Part shown: piece by piece, positions 51,697 through 61,321 of the stretch
How the letters are laid out: each line of letters begins with the position of its first letter
How positions within the stretch are numbered: the stretch's first letter is position 1
Assembly: GCF_024398015.1 (NCBI RefSeq)
Contig: NZ_CP073747.1
Location: 692,501 to 756,500, forward strand
Direction of reading: 5' to 3'
From: Kordiimonas sp. SCSIO 12610
Lineage (GTDB): Bacteria > Pseudomonadota > Alphaproteobacteria > Sphingomonadales > Kordiimonadaceae
Length of the DNA: 64,000 nucleotides
The notes under the pieces: generated by a model
The model's input: only the letters and a program-made list of their open reading frames with translations
Databases searched by the model: none
Told to the model about the DNA's origin: nothing
Made by a program: the position numbers and the translations under genes

Positions 51697-53760
51697 CTAG
51701 AAACGCAGGCTCAAAGACGCTCTGATCTGTCTAGGCTCAACAGGTTTTAGATGAATGTCTGCAACAGGTGCTGCTTCGCCGGGTAATTGCGATTCAAAAA
51801 AATAGGTAATATCTGCGTCTTCAGAATCGAAAAGATTAAGGATATCCAAGCTAAATCGCGCCGGGCCAATATCCTTGTAAATTCCCACATTAACAAGTGT
51901 TGTCGGCTCCGAAAATACTGATCCATCCTCAATAAGTGGTGCCTCGCCAAAATGACGCAGTCGCAGTGTCGCAGAGAAATTATCACCAGGCTTGACAGTA
52001 ATGCCGCCCCCTAAAACGCTTTCAACGGCTTGTGGTATGCGGGCTTCGCCTAAAGGCGCCCCTCTGAACCTTGCATCCGTATAGGCCGCAGTTGCATCGA
52101 GGACCAGCCAATCAAGGGGTTGCCAGAATGCATTAAATTCCACACCAAAGCGTCTGGAGTCGTCATTAGGTTCGGTTGTTCCTGCGTCGCCAACGAAAAC
52201 CAGTTCGCTATCCAGATCTAGCCAAAATCCAACAAGCGTTGTGTTGAATGTTTCATCACCTAATCGCACGCCAATTTCCGCGCCCTCAGCACGGACAAGC
52301 ACATCAACAGGTTCGGCTGCTTCGCGGGTGACCGGATCAACGGTTATGCTTGCACCCCGTACATCGTTGGAGTGAAACCCCTGACCATAGTTTGCATAAA
52401 ATTCAACTCTGTCAAAGGCTTGCCATGCAATGCTTGCGGTTGGGGTAATGATCGCGTCTGAGCCATCGCCGGAATTAACATCAATAGAAGATACAACGTC
52501 GTGGGTGAAAACATCCCCGCGCAAGCCAGCACTCGCCCGGATGTGATCAGTTAAATTCACTTCAACTTCTGCGTATCCACCGATAGAGAATTGTGAAACT
52601 TCGTCGTCCCGAACGGTTGATAGCCGTTCCCTGCCAGCGGTATTGAATAGCCCGATATTGAATATATCGTCATAGCGTATGTCACCGCCTACGCGAAGTT
52701 CAGCGGCTTTCCCGAAAAGGGTTACCGGGTTTCTATATTTTACCGTTCCACCCAGTGTTATGCGTTCATCGCGTTGTTCAAATTCGTCACCATTAACGGG
52801 ATTGTTTAGGAACAGAGTAAAGTTGGAAAACAGGGTAAAATCATAATAGAGCGCATAGGCGCTAAACGACAGATTTTCGGTATCAAAACCACCATTGAGG
52901 GCAATACGCGTTGTCTCCCCGCCGAGGTCAGGGTCAATGAAGCCAAGCCGTGGTATCAATCCGCTTTCAATCGCACGCAGTGGCACCTGATCAGACGATG
53001 TCCATTCTGCGTCATAGGCGCTTAGGGATAAGCGCCAATCTGTGCCCCCATCCGTTCTTGAATACTTCAAAAAGGCGTTCAGCTTTTCAAGGTCTTCATC
53101 CAAAATAAAGGGGCTGTCAAAAAAGGCCGCTTCCCCGGCGAGCAGAAGGTCACCACCAGCAGCTTCAAATGAGGTCGCAATTAATCCCCTGAAAAACCCG
53201 CTTTCGCCCACAGTGACCTGCGCGAGATTATTGTCGAGCTTGTCATAGGTTTTAAAGGACGAGGTTGCGGCGGCAGAAAAGTCGCCGACATCAGCGAAAT
53301 AAGGGCCTTTTCGAAAATCTATACGTTCAGTGAGTTCAGGTATGATGAAATTAAGGTCCAGGTACCCCTGACCATGGCCGTGGGTACGAAAATTGATAGG
53401 GGTACCGTCAACAAAAGCAGCAAAATCGGTTCCATGATCCAAGTTGAAGCCCCGTAGGAAAAACTGGTTTGCCTTACCTGTGCCGGAATGCTGGGTGGCC
53501 ACAAGGCCGGGGATTACCTCAACCAATTCCCCGACACGGCTAAAGGGTCTTTTTTCAAGGTCAGCGTAGCCAACAACCCCCTCGGAACCGGATTTTGCCG
53601 CGCCAATAAGGTCGATAGCGCGGCCATGAATAACGATTTCCTCAATAGGCTCATTGTCATTATTGATGAATGCACTCGCGGTTTCGGTCGGGCAGAGAAG
53701 GCACGCAATAGCGCATAGAGCGCCCATGTTTGCACAATAGGATTTACGGCTGGAAACCAT
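51697..53760 (-). CDS. TonB-dependent outer-membrane receptor of unknown ligand
   Basis: 687 residues: signal peptide (ending near ASA, 30), a TonB-box-like EEIVIHGRAIDL, a plug domain (about 50-165) with the distinctive FFLRGFNLDHGTDFAAFVDG and RTHGHGQGYLDLNF, then a long beta-barrel ending IRASLSLRF. Barrel end and plug are complete, so the gene looks intact. No transporter or degradative genes lie beside it, so the ligand cannot be inferred. The multi-stem element follows its stop by about 48 bp. Confidence 0.88.
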   Translation of the reverse strand: MVSSRKSYCANMGALCAIACLLCPTETASAFINNDNEPIEEIVIHGRAIDLIGAAKSGSEGVVGYADLEKRPFSRVGELVEVIPGLVATQHSGTGKANQFFLRGFNLDHGTDFAAFVDGTPINFRTHGHGQGYLDLNFIIPELTERIDFRKGPYFADVGDFSAAATSSFKTYDKLDNNLAQVTVGESGFFRGLIATSFEAAGGDLLLAGEAAFFDSPFILDEDLEKLNAFLKYSRTDGGTDWRLSLSAYDAEWTSSDQVPLRAIESGLIPRLGFIDPDLGGETTRIALNGGFDTENLSFSAYALYYDFTLFSNFTLFLNNPVNGDEFEQRDERITLGGTVKYRNPVTLFGKAAELRVGGDIRYDDIFNIGLFNTAGRERLSTVRDDEVSQFSIGGYAEVEVNLTDHIRASAGLRGDVFTHDVVSSIDVNSGDGSDAIITPTASIAWQAFDRVEFYANYGQGFHSNDVRGASITVDPVTREAAEPVDVLVRAEGAEIGVRLGDETFNTTLVGFWLDLDSELVFVGDAGTTEPNDDSRRFGVEFNAFWQPLDWLVLDATAAYTDARFRGAPLGEARIPQAVESVLGGGITVKPGDNFSATLRLRHFGEAPLIEDGSVFSEPTTLVNVGIYKDIGPARFSLDILNLFDSEDADITYFFESQLPGEAAPVADIHLKPVEPRQIRASLSLRF

Positions 53761-53907
53761 CGCTGTGTCTACTCAAAAATTATTGGATTATTTTGTGCGT
53801 ACAATATCCAAAATCATGATGATTGCAAGCGGTTCCTAAAGGCTCGAGGAAATAAAATACATCATTTATTTAGTCTGATAATTCTATGAAAATATAGCTT
53901 GGATCGA

Positions 53908-54468
53908 TTATATCCAGCGATAAACAGCGTGGAAAAATGATATCCCGGCAATAACCAATAAAAGCGCAGCTTTATATATGTTAAAGCGTAACTTGAATTC
54001 TATATTCGTTTTTTTTCCATGAATTATGTCGTTTGGCTTTTCTGGTAAATAACTCAAGGGTATCTGTTGCCCTGAAGCTGGTATGATTGAACTATCTGAG
54101 CAATAGTGGCTTTTGGAAATCATGTTTTGACCCAATTGAGTTTTGAACTGGATCGTTAACTCTTTGGGGAACAGAGAAGATGTATTGCTTTGGTTTTCAT
54201 TTGGTATGCAGATATTCACCAGACTTAAAACTATATTTCGTGGTGCGTCGATGACGGTACCTTGTGTTTGAATGCTATGATTTAGGTAAGCATCGTGCCT
54301 ATCCAGAGTAGCCATTAATATGTATATGCTTATACCTAATGCGATTATACTTAGGATGGCATAACTTATTTTACCGAGTTGGGTTTTAGGTTCAGGGAAT
54401 CCTGTCCCTTCATAGTCATTATGATAGGTGTCGTTTATAAGCCTCGTTAGAACATTTGTTGGCCGCAT
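53908..54468 (-). CDS. DUF3592-like membrane protein
   Basis: 186 residues with one membrane helix at each end (about 34-54 and 162-182) and a soluble beta-rich middle. The TQGTVIDAPRN strand, and ASGQQIPLSYLPEKPND before the second helix, follow the DUF3592 pattern. Function unknown. Base usage is AT-richer than most neighbours, but this is only an impression. Confidence 0.6.
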   Translation of the reverse strand: MRPTNVLTRLINDTYHNDYEGTGFPEPKTQLGKISYAILSIIALGISIYILMATLDRHDAYLNHSIQTQGTVIDAPRNIVLSLVNICIPNENQSNTSSLFPKELTIQFKTQLGQNMISKSHYCSDSSIIPASGQQIPLSYLPEKPNDIIHGKKTNIEFKLRFNIYKAALLLVIAGISFFHAVYRWI

Positions 54469-54580
54469 CGATTAATTCCCAGAGCGATTTACGCGCAATT
54501 GATATTATATCGCGAGCATGTTCTTAAAACCTTTCGGAATCGATCAAATTTTACCGAATGGTTCAATCAAGGTGGTCATG

Positions 54581-54618
54581 AAAAAGCCCAGCATGATCAT
54601 AAGTGGTTGCCGGGCTTC
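54581..54618 (-). terminator. Intrinsic terminator after the S9 peptidase gene
   Basis: On the minus strand AAGCCCGGCA, loop of 14, TGCTGGGCTT, then TTTC. One G-U pair. Confidence 0.75.
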
Positions 54619-54643
54619 GTCCTCATTAGAGTATTGTTGCTCG

Positions 54644-56734
54644 TTAGTCAGCGAGCTTCTTCAAAACATAAACGGTTTGCAGGGCATCGGTGTAGGCGCG
54701 CTGCTTCAGGTTGGCGGCGGCTGCGTGCCCGCCTTCTGTGTTTTCATAATAGATCACTGGATGGCCTTGTTCCATCATAAGGGCCGCCATTTTACGGGCG
54801 TGGCCAGGGTGTACGCGGTCATCCTTGGTTGATGTGTAGAAAAAGATTTCCGGGTATTTCCCATCCTTTTTCACATTTTGGTACGGCGAATATTTTTCAA
54901 TATAGGCGCGTTCTTCCGCGATATCCGGGTCGCCGTATTCACCGACCCAGGAGGCGCCAGCCAGAAGCTTATGGTATCTTAGCATATCTAGAAGCGGAAC
55001 TGCCGTGATCGCTGCGTTAAACAGTTCCGGGCGCTGCGTAAACGTTGCTCCCATCAACAGGCCACCATTTGAACCACCCCGAATACCGAGATGCGCTGGC
55101 GACGTTAATTTTGATGCAATCAAGTCTTCTGCAACCGAAATAAAGTCATCGAATGCGCGTTGACGATTAGGCTTTAAAGCTGCCTGATGCCATTTGGGGC
55201 CAAATTCGCCGCCGCCGCGGATATTGGCAACCGCGTAAGCGCCACCATTTTCAACCCATAGCTTAGAGAAGCCGTTCAGGTAACCCGGCGTTAGTGAGAT
55301 TTCAAATCCACCGTATCCATATAGAACGGTCGGTGTGCTACCATCCATTTTAACGTCCTTGCGGTGGACAAGGAAATAAGGAACCTTCGTTCCGTCCTTT
55401 GATGTGGCGAATTTCTGTGTTGTGGTCAGGGCCGACGCGTCAAAGCGTGCAGGCAGCGATTTAACCGCCTTCGGTGCGTTTTCACCCTCTACCATATAGA
55501 GCGTGTCGGGCTGAAGGAAGCTCTCAAAGTTTACCATCGCACGGTCTGACCAGCTGTCAGCGCTGGTTACAGCGAGCGTACCATTTTTAGGCATGCCCAT
55601 GTTTGTAACCTTCCAGCCATCTTCTGACGTGGTTGCCGACATCAATTGGCCTGTAACCTCATCGAGGACATTGAGGAAAATACGGTCTTTACCAATGGAC
55701 ACACCGTCGATCGAATTTCGCTCACCTGGCGTGAAAATTGAAGTTAGGCTGTTCGCAGGCGTGCCTGCGATCAAATCAGCAACTTTGACGGAAACAAGCG
55801 CACCAGACTTGGCTGTTTTGCCGTCAACGCTCCAGTCCTTGCGCATAAGAATGATCATCGTGTCGCCGAAGAAACCCTGCATATCGATGCCGAGCGGTAA
55901 ATCAAGCTTCTGAAGTTTGCCTTCATTCATCAGATAGATAATCTGTGTGAAGAAATCAGGGCCTTGAAGAACACCAGTATAAGCACCGTCATGACGGTGG
56001 CTTGCAACCGGGAAATTGAAAACAATTTCTGGTGCGCTGTCGTGGATTTTCTCAGCGCTCATGAGGTCGGTTCCGCGTTTCCAGACGCGAACCTGACGGG
56101 CATAGCCGCTTTCATTCATGGTGCCATCACCGAAATCGGTTCCGATAAGAAGGGTGTTTTCGTCAAGCCACGCGGTATTTTGTTTGGCTTCCGGGCTTTC
56201 GAAACCGCCCTCTACGAATTTGCCCGTTTCGGTGTCAAACTCTCGAACAACGACAGCATCGCCGCCGCCGCGCGACAGGCGGATCATACAGCGTGTCGTG
56301 CCGTGCAAACAGTCACGGCCCTTATAGACCCAGTTTTCACCTTCTGCTTCCGCGAGCGCATCATAATCCAGCACTGTCGACCAATTTGGATTGTCACTTG
56401 CATAAGATTCCAATGTGGTTTTACGCCAAACACCGCGAACATTCTTATCGTCTTGCCAGAAATTATGAACTTCGCCGTCTTCAATCGATCCATAAGCGAT
56501 TTTGTCTTTAGCGTTATAATCCTTTAGGGCGCGGTCCATCAGGCCCTTGAAGCGCTTATCACCTTCGAGAATGCCCAGCGAATGCTTGTTACGCTCTTCT
56601 ACCCACTCAAGCGCACGCTTGCCTTCTACTTCCTCCAGCCAAAGATAAGGGTCGTCTTTTGCCGCTGAAACGATCGCGGCTGTACTGCCGCAAATGATTG
56701 CAACCATTGCTGCTCCTAATGTGAATCTACTCAC
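54644..56734 (-). CDS. Exported prolyl oligopeptidase (S9A family)
   Basis: 696 residues with a signal peptide (about 1-24). N-terminal segment DDPYLWLEEVEGKRALEWVEERN is the family start. A seven-blade propeller follows and the alpha/beta-hydrolase part has YGYGGFEISLTP, the catalytic Ser555 in GGSNGGLLMG, Asp in TSTKDDRVHPGHARKM and His in EGGHAAA. The enzyme cuts peptides after proline. A signal peptide makes it periplasmic or secreted, unlike the cytoplasmic mammalian form. Confidence 0.92.
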   Translation of the reverse strand: MSRFTLGAAMVAIICGSTAAIVSAAKDDPYLWLEEVEGKRALEWVEERNKHSLGILEGDKRFKGLMDRALKDYNAKDKIAYGSIEDGEVHNFWQDDKNVRGVWRKTTLESYASDNPNWSTVLDYDALAEAEGENWVYKGRDCLHGTTRCMIRLSRGGGDAVVVREFDTETGKFVEGGFESPEAKQNTAWLDENTLLIGTDFGDGTMNESGYARQVRVWKRGTDLMSAEKIHDSAPEIVFNFPVASHRHDGAYTGVLQGPDFFTQIIYLMNEGKLQKLDLPLGIDMQGFFGDTMIILMRKDWSVDGKTAKSGALVSVKVADLIAGTPANSLTSIFTPGERNSIDGVSIGKDRIFLNVLDEVTGQLMSATTSEDGWKVTNMGMPKNGTLAVTSADSWSDRAMVNFESFLQPDTLYMVEGENAPKAVKSLPARFDASALTTTQKFATSKDGTKVPYFLVHRKDVKMDGSTPTVLYGYGGFEISLTPGYLNGFSKLWVENGGAYAVANIRGGGEFGPKWHQAALKPNRQRAFDDFISVAEDLIASKLTSPAHLGIRGGSNGGLLMGATFTQRPELFNAAITAVPLLDMLRYHKLLAGASWVGEYGDPDIAEERAYIEKYSPYQNVKKDGKYPEIFFYTSTKDDRVHPGHARKMAALMMEQGHPVIYYENTEGGHAAAANLKQRAYTDALQTVYVLKKLAD

Positions 56735-56792
56735 TTAAACCTCCCGAGACCTATAGTCGTTTACTATGTGTGTGCTTTCCCCAAAGCGTATT

Positions 56793-57557
56793 CTAAAAAT
56801 TATCCTTTAGTCTGCGTGTTTCTGCAAAAATATCAACAATATCGCGGCCTGCCATGCCAATTGTTTCCTGTAAATGCTCGCTCATTGGGCGCAGGAACGG
56901 ATTTGTCTTTTTTTCAATTTCTATGCAGGTTGGAATGGTCGGCAAACCAGCGGCGCGCTTGTGCTCTACTTCATGTACACGTTTGATTAAATCGCGATTT
57001 TCCGGCTCCACGGAAAGGGCAAATTTGGCATTTGCCATCGTATATTCATGAGCGCAGAAAATGCGTGTATCATCAGGAAGGGCCATGATTTTCGATAGGC
57101 TATCCCACATTTGTGCAGCAGTCCCTTCAAATAACCGACCACAGCCCATGGCGAAAATGGTGTCGCCTGCAAACAGTGCCTTGTCATGTTCAAAATGATA
57201 GACAATGTGGCCACTTGTATGGCCGGGTGTGTCAAAGACCGCGGCAATACTATTACCGATATTAATCGTGTCACCGTCACCCACGGCTAAATCGATGCCA
57301 GGAATACGCTCGGCCTCTGCCTTGGGGCCGATAATTTTCAGACCGTATTTTTCCTTAAGCGCCAGGTTCGCACCTGTGTGGTCCCAGTGATGATGGGTAT
57401 TGATAATATGTGTTAGCGACCAACCGCGTTTTTCAAGCTCTGCAAAGACGGGTTCATCAACCGCTGGGTCAACAATAGCCGTGTCGCCAGTATTCTGATC
57501 GTGTAATAAATATAGATAATTATCATTTAAAACAGGTATCTGAACGATCTCCAGCAT
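56793..57557 (-). CDS. gloB: Hydroxyacylglutathione hydrolase (glyoxalase II)
   Basis: From the ATG at 57557 (GGGAG 8 bp ahead; an in-frame GTG three codons earlier is too close to it) the product has 254 residues. The metallo-beta-lactamase motif THHHWDHTG, the LFAGDTIFAMGCGRLFEG block and CAHEYTMANAKFA identify glyoxalase II. It turns S-lactoylglutathione into lactate and glutathione. Single gene. Confidence 0.93.
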   Translation of the reverse strand: MLEIVQIPVLNDNYLYLLHDQNTGDTAIVDPAVDEPVFAELEKRGWSLTHIINTHHHWDHTGANLALKEKYGLKIIGPKAEAERIPGIDLAVGDGDTINIGNSIAAVFDTPGHTSGHIVYHFEHDKALFAGDTIFAMGCGRLFEGTAAQMWDSLSKIMALPDDTRIFCAHEYTMANAKFALSVEPENRDLIKRVHEVEHKRAAGLPTIPTCIEIEKKTNPFLRPMSEHLQETIGMAGRDIVDIFAETRRLKDNF

Positions 57558-57781
57558 GCTCAACACTCCCTAACGTCTTCCAACAATGCCCGAGACTATA
57601 ACGAGTAGTTTGCTGTTGGTGAAGTGGGAATAGAGAGCTTTTAAACAATATGATTGCTCCAGTCGCAGCGGCGCACAATCATTACCACAAGATTTTTGAA
57701 ATTTAATTGAAAACCCCCTTGAATTTTATCCAAGGGTCGTGTCTTAATATGACGATTATTCATATTGTTTAGGGGGTTATC

Positions 57782-58333
57782 ATGAAATATTTCATTCCTG
57801 TTGTGCTGCTTACTTTTCTTTCTGCTTGTGTTTCTCCAGTGAAGGTTGTGCAAAAATTGCCAGATGCCAATGTTGGAGCATTGGATGTCGCGAACGTACA
57901 GGTTTCCTATTCTGACCTGACAGCGGAGAAAATTCGCGAGAATGATGCGAAACGTGCTGAACGTGCTGCTAAAGCAAATGAAGAAAAAATTTCTCATAAA
58001 TCCTTGTCTGATCTTATTGTTCAACTTTTGAATGAGGAAATTGCTGAACGACAATCAAGTAAAACGGTACCAGTTGATGTTAAAGTGAATATAGATACTC
58101 TAAAGTTCGCAAATGCTGGGTTAACTATTTTACTGGGTGATTCTGATCAATTGGCTGGCAGTGTGGAAGTCATTGACCGTAAAACTGGCGATACCATTTC
58201 TGAATTTTACGTAGACATTATTAAGGGCTCAGGGGGTCTTTTGGGGCTCGCGATCCGCGGCGGTGGTGTTCGTGAAGGCATGGCTAGTGATTTTGTAAAG
58301 GAAACTGTGAAGCAATTGTACGGTAAAAAATAG
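57782..58333 (+). CDS. Small lipoprotein of unknown function (first of a pair)
   Basis: 183 residues. Lipobox LSAC with the Cys at 16. A charged helical segment (about 50-75, with ENDAKRAERAAKANEEK) is followed by a beta-rich part (LDVANVQVSYSD earlier, DGSVEVIDRKTGDTISEFYV later) and a Gly-rich turn (about 150-165). I recognise no family. GGGG stands before the ATG. The next gene, also a lipoprotein, starts 31 bp after its stop, so the two are likely one operon. Confidence 0.72.
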   Translation: MKYFIPVVLLTFLSACVSPVKVVQKLPDANVGALDVANVQVSYSDLTAEKIRENDAKRAERAAKANEEKISHKSLSDLIVQLLNEEIAERQSSKTVPVDVKVNIDTLKFANAGLTILLGDSDQLAGSVEVIDRKTGDTISEFYVDIIKGSGGLLGLAIRGGGVREGMASDFVKETVKQLYGKK

Positions 58334-58364
58334 GCAAGAATGTTGAAGGTCGGGGGGCAATATT

Positions 58365-58958
58365 ATGGTTTCTTCAATTAGAAATGTGGTTGTAATTGGG
58401 GTTGCCTTGATATTGTCGGCATGTACCTATCAGACAAATTATGTAGATCCTGCGCGTGGAACCGCAAATGCTGTAAAATCGCAATATGTTTTTAAAGCCA
58501 TGGCTAAAACGGGCAGTGATATTTTCGTTCGTTCCGAGTTAAATGTTGATCATGAAGCTCTGGCAATGGGAATTAGTTGTAGTGCCCACAAATATAAGAA
58601 CCTATTAAATGACGAGTTTGAGGTTTTTTTAAAACACATTGATGTGGATGATCAGTTTGAGCGTGTAGATGATGTTGAGAATGTACCATTTACAGAGTCA
58701 ACTATATTTATAGATATTCATACAATTAGAACAGATTATCGGTGCGTTCTGATTGCATCATATAACATGCGGTGTATTTCCCGAACTCGTATGAGGGGGG
58801 AAATCATACGAGTTATTGATGGAGAAAAGATGAGTTTTCCATTTAAAATTGAAGAAGAATTGAACGACTCCGCCTGGACATGTGGGCATGTTTCAAAGGC
58901 TGTGCAGGCTTCTAGCCTTGCATCGTTACAAAAGCTTTATGAACATATTATAAGCTAA
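58365..58958 (+). CDS. Small lipoprotein of unknown function (second of a pair)
   Basis: 197 residues with lipobox LSAC (Cys at 20) and a strong GGGGGG ribosome site. The mature part has four further cysteines spread along its length (about residues 72, 126, 137 and 177), which may form disulfides in the periplasm. No family recognised. It does not resemble the first lipoprotein in an obvious way apart from the signal. Confidence 0.72.
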   Translation: MVSSIRNVVVIGVALILSACTYQTNYVDPARGTANAVKSQYVFKAMAKTGSDIFVRSELNVDHEALAMGISCSAHKYKNLLNDEFEVFLKHIDVDDQFERVDDVENVPFTESTIFIDIHTIRTDYRCVLIASYNMRCISRTRMRGEIIRVIDGEKMSFPFKIEEELNDSAWTCGHVSKAVQASSLASLQKLYEHIIS

Positions 58959-59068
58959 GAAGCAAACTGGCTTATCCGATGATCTTATATGCTAGTAGCC
59001 TGATTAAAAATAACGGCGAAGCATTTGTTTGAAAAAGCAAAAGACGTTTGGTTGTTTACGTATTGTTG

Positions 59069-59476
59069 TTACTTAATCGTTACCTCGCCTTCAACGGTCT
59101 CGCCAAAAGGGATTTGGCGATAAAAACAGCTTGGGTGCCCAACGTGACAGCATTTACCGCCTTTTTGATCAACGACAAGCCAGAGGCTATCCTGATCACA
59201 GTCGGTTCTGAAGTCCTTTACGATTTGAAACTCGCCTGATGTTGCACCCTTGTGCCATAGTTCCGAGCGCGAACGGCTGAAATAATGGGCTTCACCTGTT
59301 TCAATGGTTTTTTCAACGGCTTCGTCGTTCATCCACGCCTGCATCAAGACCTGCCCACTGGTCGCGCATGTTGTGACCACAGGGATAAGGCCGCGATCAT
59401 CAAATTTGAGTGCAAGTTTGTTCCCGTTTTCAACAAAGCTGCGGTCATCGCGGCTGGCGAATATGATTTTCGTCAT
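59069..59476 (-). CDS. hisI: Phosphoribosyl-AMP cyclohydrolase (HisI)
   Basis: Chosen from the ATG at 59476 (about 135 residues; ATG 59488 is also possible). The zinc-binding region [14 protein letters not shown] and the [13 protein letters not shown] end are diagnostic, with [15 protein letters not shown] in the middle. It opens the purine ring of PR-AMP in histidine synthesis. The start lies only 28 bases after a hairpin terminator that closes the upstream folE transcript. Confidence 0.92.
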   Translation of the reverse strand: MTKIIFASRDDRSFVENGNKLALKFDDRGLIPVVTTCATSGQVLMQAWMNDEAVEKTIETGEAHYFSRSRSELWHKGATSGEFQIVKDFRTDCDQDSLWLVVDQKGGKCCHVGHPSCFYRQIPFGETVEGEVTIK

Positions 59477-59503
59477 CAGGGTTTCCATTTTCAAACTATA
59501 GTA

Positions 59504-59534
59504 AAAAAGGCGATACAATTTGTACCGCCTTTTA
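59504..59534 (-). terminator. Intrinsic terminator between folE and hisI
   Basis: On the minus strand AAAAGGCGGTACAA is followed by TTGTATCGCC and TTTTTT. It ends the folE message just before hisI. Confidence 0.8.
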
Positions 59535-59632
59535 TCTGATTATTTTATCCTCGACTAGCCCTTTCACATATGGTGTCAGGCTTTTGGACTCGGGGTCGCT
59601 TCAATCGTGCTTATTCTCGCCGTCGTTATAGT

Positions 59633-60322
59633 TTATCTGTGTCCGTTCCCCATATCGCTCGCGCGAATAAGGTCCCAAAACCGCCTTTCCTGATCAACGT
59701 CTTTGAATACACCGCGGAACTGGCGCGTAAGTGTGTATACGCCGTCATGCTTTACACCCCGGCAGCTCATGCACTGGTGGGTTGCATCGATCACAACAGC
59801 AACCCCTTTGGGGTTCAGGTGTTCTTCGAGCGCACCAGCGATTTGCGCTGTCATGGTTTCTTGTGTCTGTAGGCGCTTGCCGAAGGCTTCAACGATGCGG
59901 GCAAGTTTCGAAATTCCTACCACACTACCGTTTGGCATATAGCCCACGTGCGCAATTCCCTCAACGGGAACCATATGGTGTTCGCAGTGGCTTTGAACCT
60001 TAATGCCGCGAAGAACCACCATGTCGTCATAGCCTTCAACTTCCTCGAATGTACGAGAGAGAATGTCAGCAGGGTCTTTCTTGTAGCCATCGAAAAATTC
60101 TTCGTAGGCTTTGACGACACGCTTTGGTGTGTCAAGAAGCCCTTCACGGGTCGGGTCGTCACCGGCCCATTGAATTAAGGTGCGAACGGCTGCTTCTGCC
60201 TCGGCACGCGATGGACGTTTATTGATATTCTGGTCATTATTTGTAGATAGAGGTGCATCGTCCTGACCAGACACCTTCAGTTCAAAGCCATTGCTTCTGG
60301 CTTTTTCAATTACGGCATCCAT
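59633..60322 (-). CDS. folE: GTP cyclohydrolase I (FolE)
   Basis: 229 residues. Zinc ligands Cys113 and His116 in CEHHMVP and Cys184 in QCMSCRG are present, with the KPSRAEAEAAVRTLI-type start of the domain after an extra N-terminal tail of about 35 residues. The enzyme begins tetrahydrofolate or biopterin synthesis. AAAGGA stands before the ATG. It is divergent from the NifU-like gene across 356 bp. Confidence 0.95.
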   Translation of the reverse strand: MDAVIEKARSNGFELKVSGQDDAPLSTNNDQNINKRPSRAEAEAAVRTLIQWAGDDPTREGLLDTPKRVVKAYEEFFDGYKKDPADILSRTFEEVEGYDDMVVLRGIKVQSHCEHHMVPVEGIAHVGYMPNGSVVGISKLARIVEAFGKRLQTQETMTAQIAGALEEHLNPKGVAVVIDATHQCMSCRGVKHDGVYTLTRQFRGVFKDVDQERRFWDLIRASDMGNGHR

Positions 60323-60678
60323 GGGGATGTCCTTTCATTTTTGGTGGCTTTATCAGCGTAGTTGCTGCCCGCACTCATTCACGGTCAAGCGTGCCCAAAG
60401 CCGTTTTGTGTTCCTTTTACGTATCAATTCACCGATTGGATGAAGACTGTTCGTAAGGAACGACACCTCGTATTATCATCGTGTTTGATCGCTGCAAGGT
60501 GTTTGATACATATTGTATCAGCTATGTATGAATTCAATATTACCATCTGTATTATCACGATTGAAGTCATAAAATCTTGATATGGGCATGAGAATGACTT
60601 GTTTTGATCTTGGCAATTACCAGATAGTCCCGTATTCAAGCGATATTAAAACAGCCCTAGCAAAGGTACGATAGCGGC
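60323..60678. other. Divergent intergenic region between folE and the NifU-like gene
   Basis: No gene is supported. A perfect inverted repeat TGATACA-tat-TGTATCA lies at 60504-60520. Short minus-strand frames here have no ribosome site or recognisable product. No known riboswitch pattern is visible. Confidence 0.5.
60504..60520. promoter_or_regulatory. Perfect 7-3-7 inverted repeat upstream of folE
   Basis: TGATACA-TAT-TGTATCA. Symmetry and length fit a dimeric regulator site. It is about 180 bp before folE and about 160 bp before the NifU-like start. I do not recognise the regulator. Confidence 0.45.
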
Positions 60679-61095
60679 ATGAGCGAACTTTATACCACGG
60701 ATATTCTGCGGTGGACTACGCGTATACCCCATTTGGGCAGGCTTGATGAACCTGGTCAAACGGTTGTCAAAACGAGCCGAATTTGCGGGAGCCGCTTGAC
60801 TATTGATATAGACTTGTCGGCCGGAAAAGTGATCAAATTTGCCCAAGAGGTTAAGGCTTGTGCGCTCGGTCAGGCAACAGCAGCGATTGTTGGTCAGAAC
60901 GTTATCGGCCTCACGAAAGATGAGTTTTCTGATATTCGGGATCGTTTTCGCAAAATGATCGCAGGAGACGAGGTTGAATTTCCGGAAAAATGGAGCGATT
61001 TGAATCTGCTTCGGCCTGTACAGAATCACCCCGGTAGGAAGGGATCTGTCATGTTGCCCTTTGAATGCCTGAGCGAAATTTTTGGTGTATCTTAG
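60679..61095 (+). CDS. NifU/IscU-type iron-sulfur scaffold protein
   Basis: 138 residues. The three scaffold cysteines are in family positions: Cys36 in RICGSRL, Cys61 in KACALGQA, Cys130 in LPFECLSE. It lacks the N-terminal Met-Lys pattern of housekeeping IscU and resembles the stand-alone NifU-N domain proteins common in Alphaproteobacteria. Its job is probably cluster assembly or transfer. No cysteine desulfurase lies beside it. Confidence 0.85.
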   Translation: MSELYTTDILRWTTRIPHLGRLDEPGQTVVKTSRICGSRLTIDIDLSAGKVIKFAQEVKACALGQATAAIVGQNVIGLTKDEFSDIRDRFRKMIAGDEVEFPEKWSDLNLLRPVQNHPGRKGSVMLPFECLSEIFGVS

Positions 61096-61100
61096 TTAAT

Positions 61101-61123
61101 TTTTGTATCATTTTGAAACAAAA
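61101..61123. promoter_or_regulatory. AT-rich imperfect inverted repeat
   Basis: Arms TTTTGTATCA and TGAAACAAAA around TTT, with one mismatched pair. It follows the NifU-like stop by 5 bp. Low GC argues against a terminator, so an operator for the next gene is possible. Confidence 0.3.
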
Positions 61124-61321
61124 TCCCATTATGGTACGTAAAATGGAATGTAAATCTATATAAATCCTATAATTTTAGAATGTTAATTGATTTTAGGTAA
61201 AATTTTAAGCAACTTGGTTCTAACGAAACGCAAATCGACATAGCTGCACAAAGTTTTGATAAATGTCGATTTAGTAATAAAGGCCCCAAAAAATAGGGTG
61301 CCATTGGTAGGACTGAAAAAA

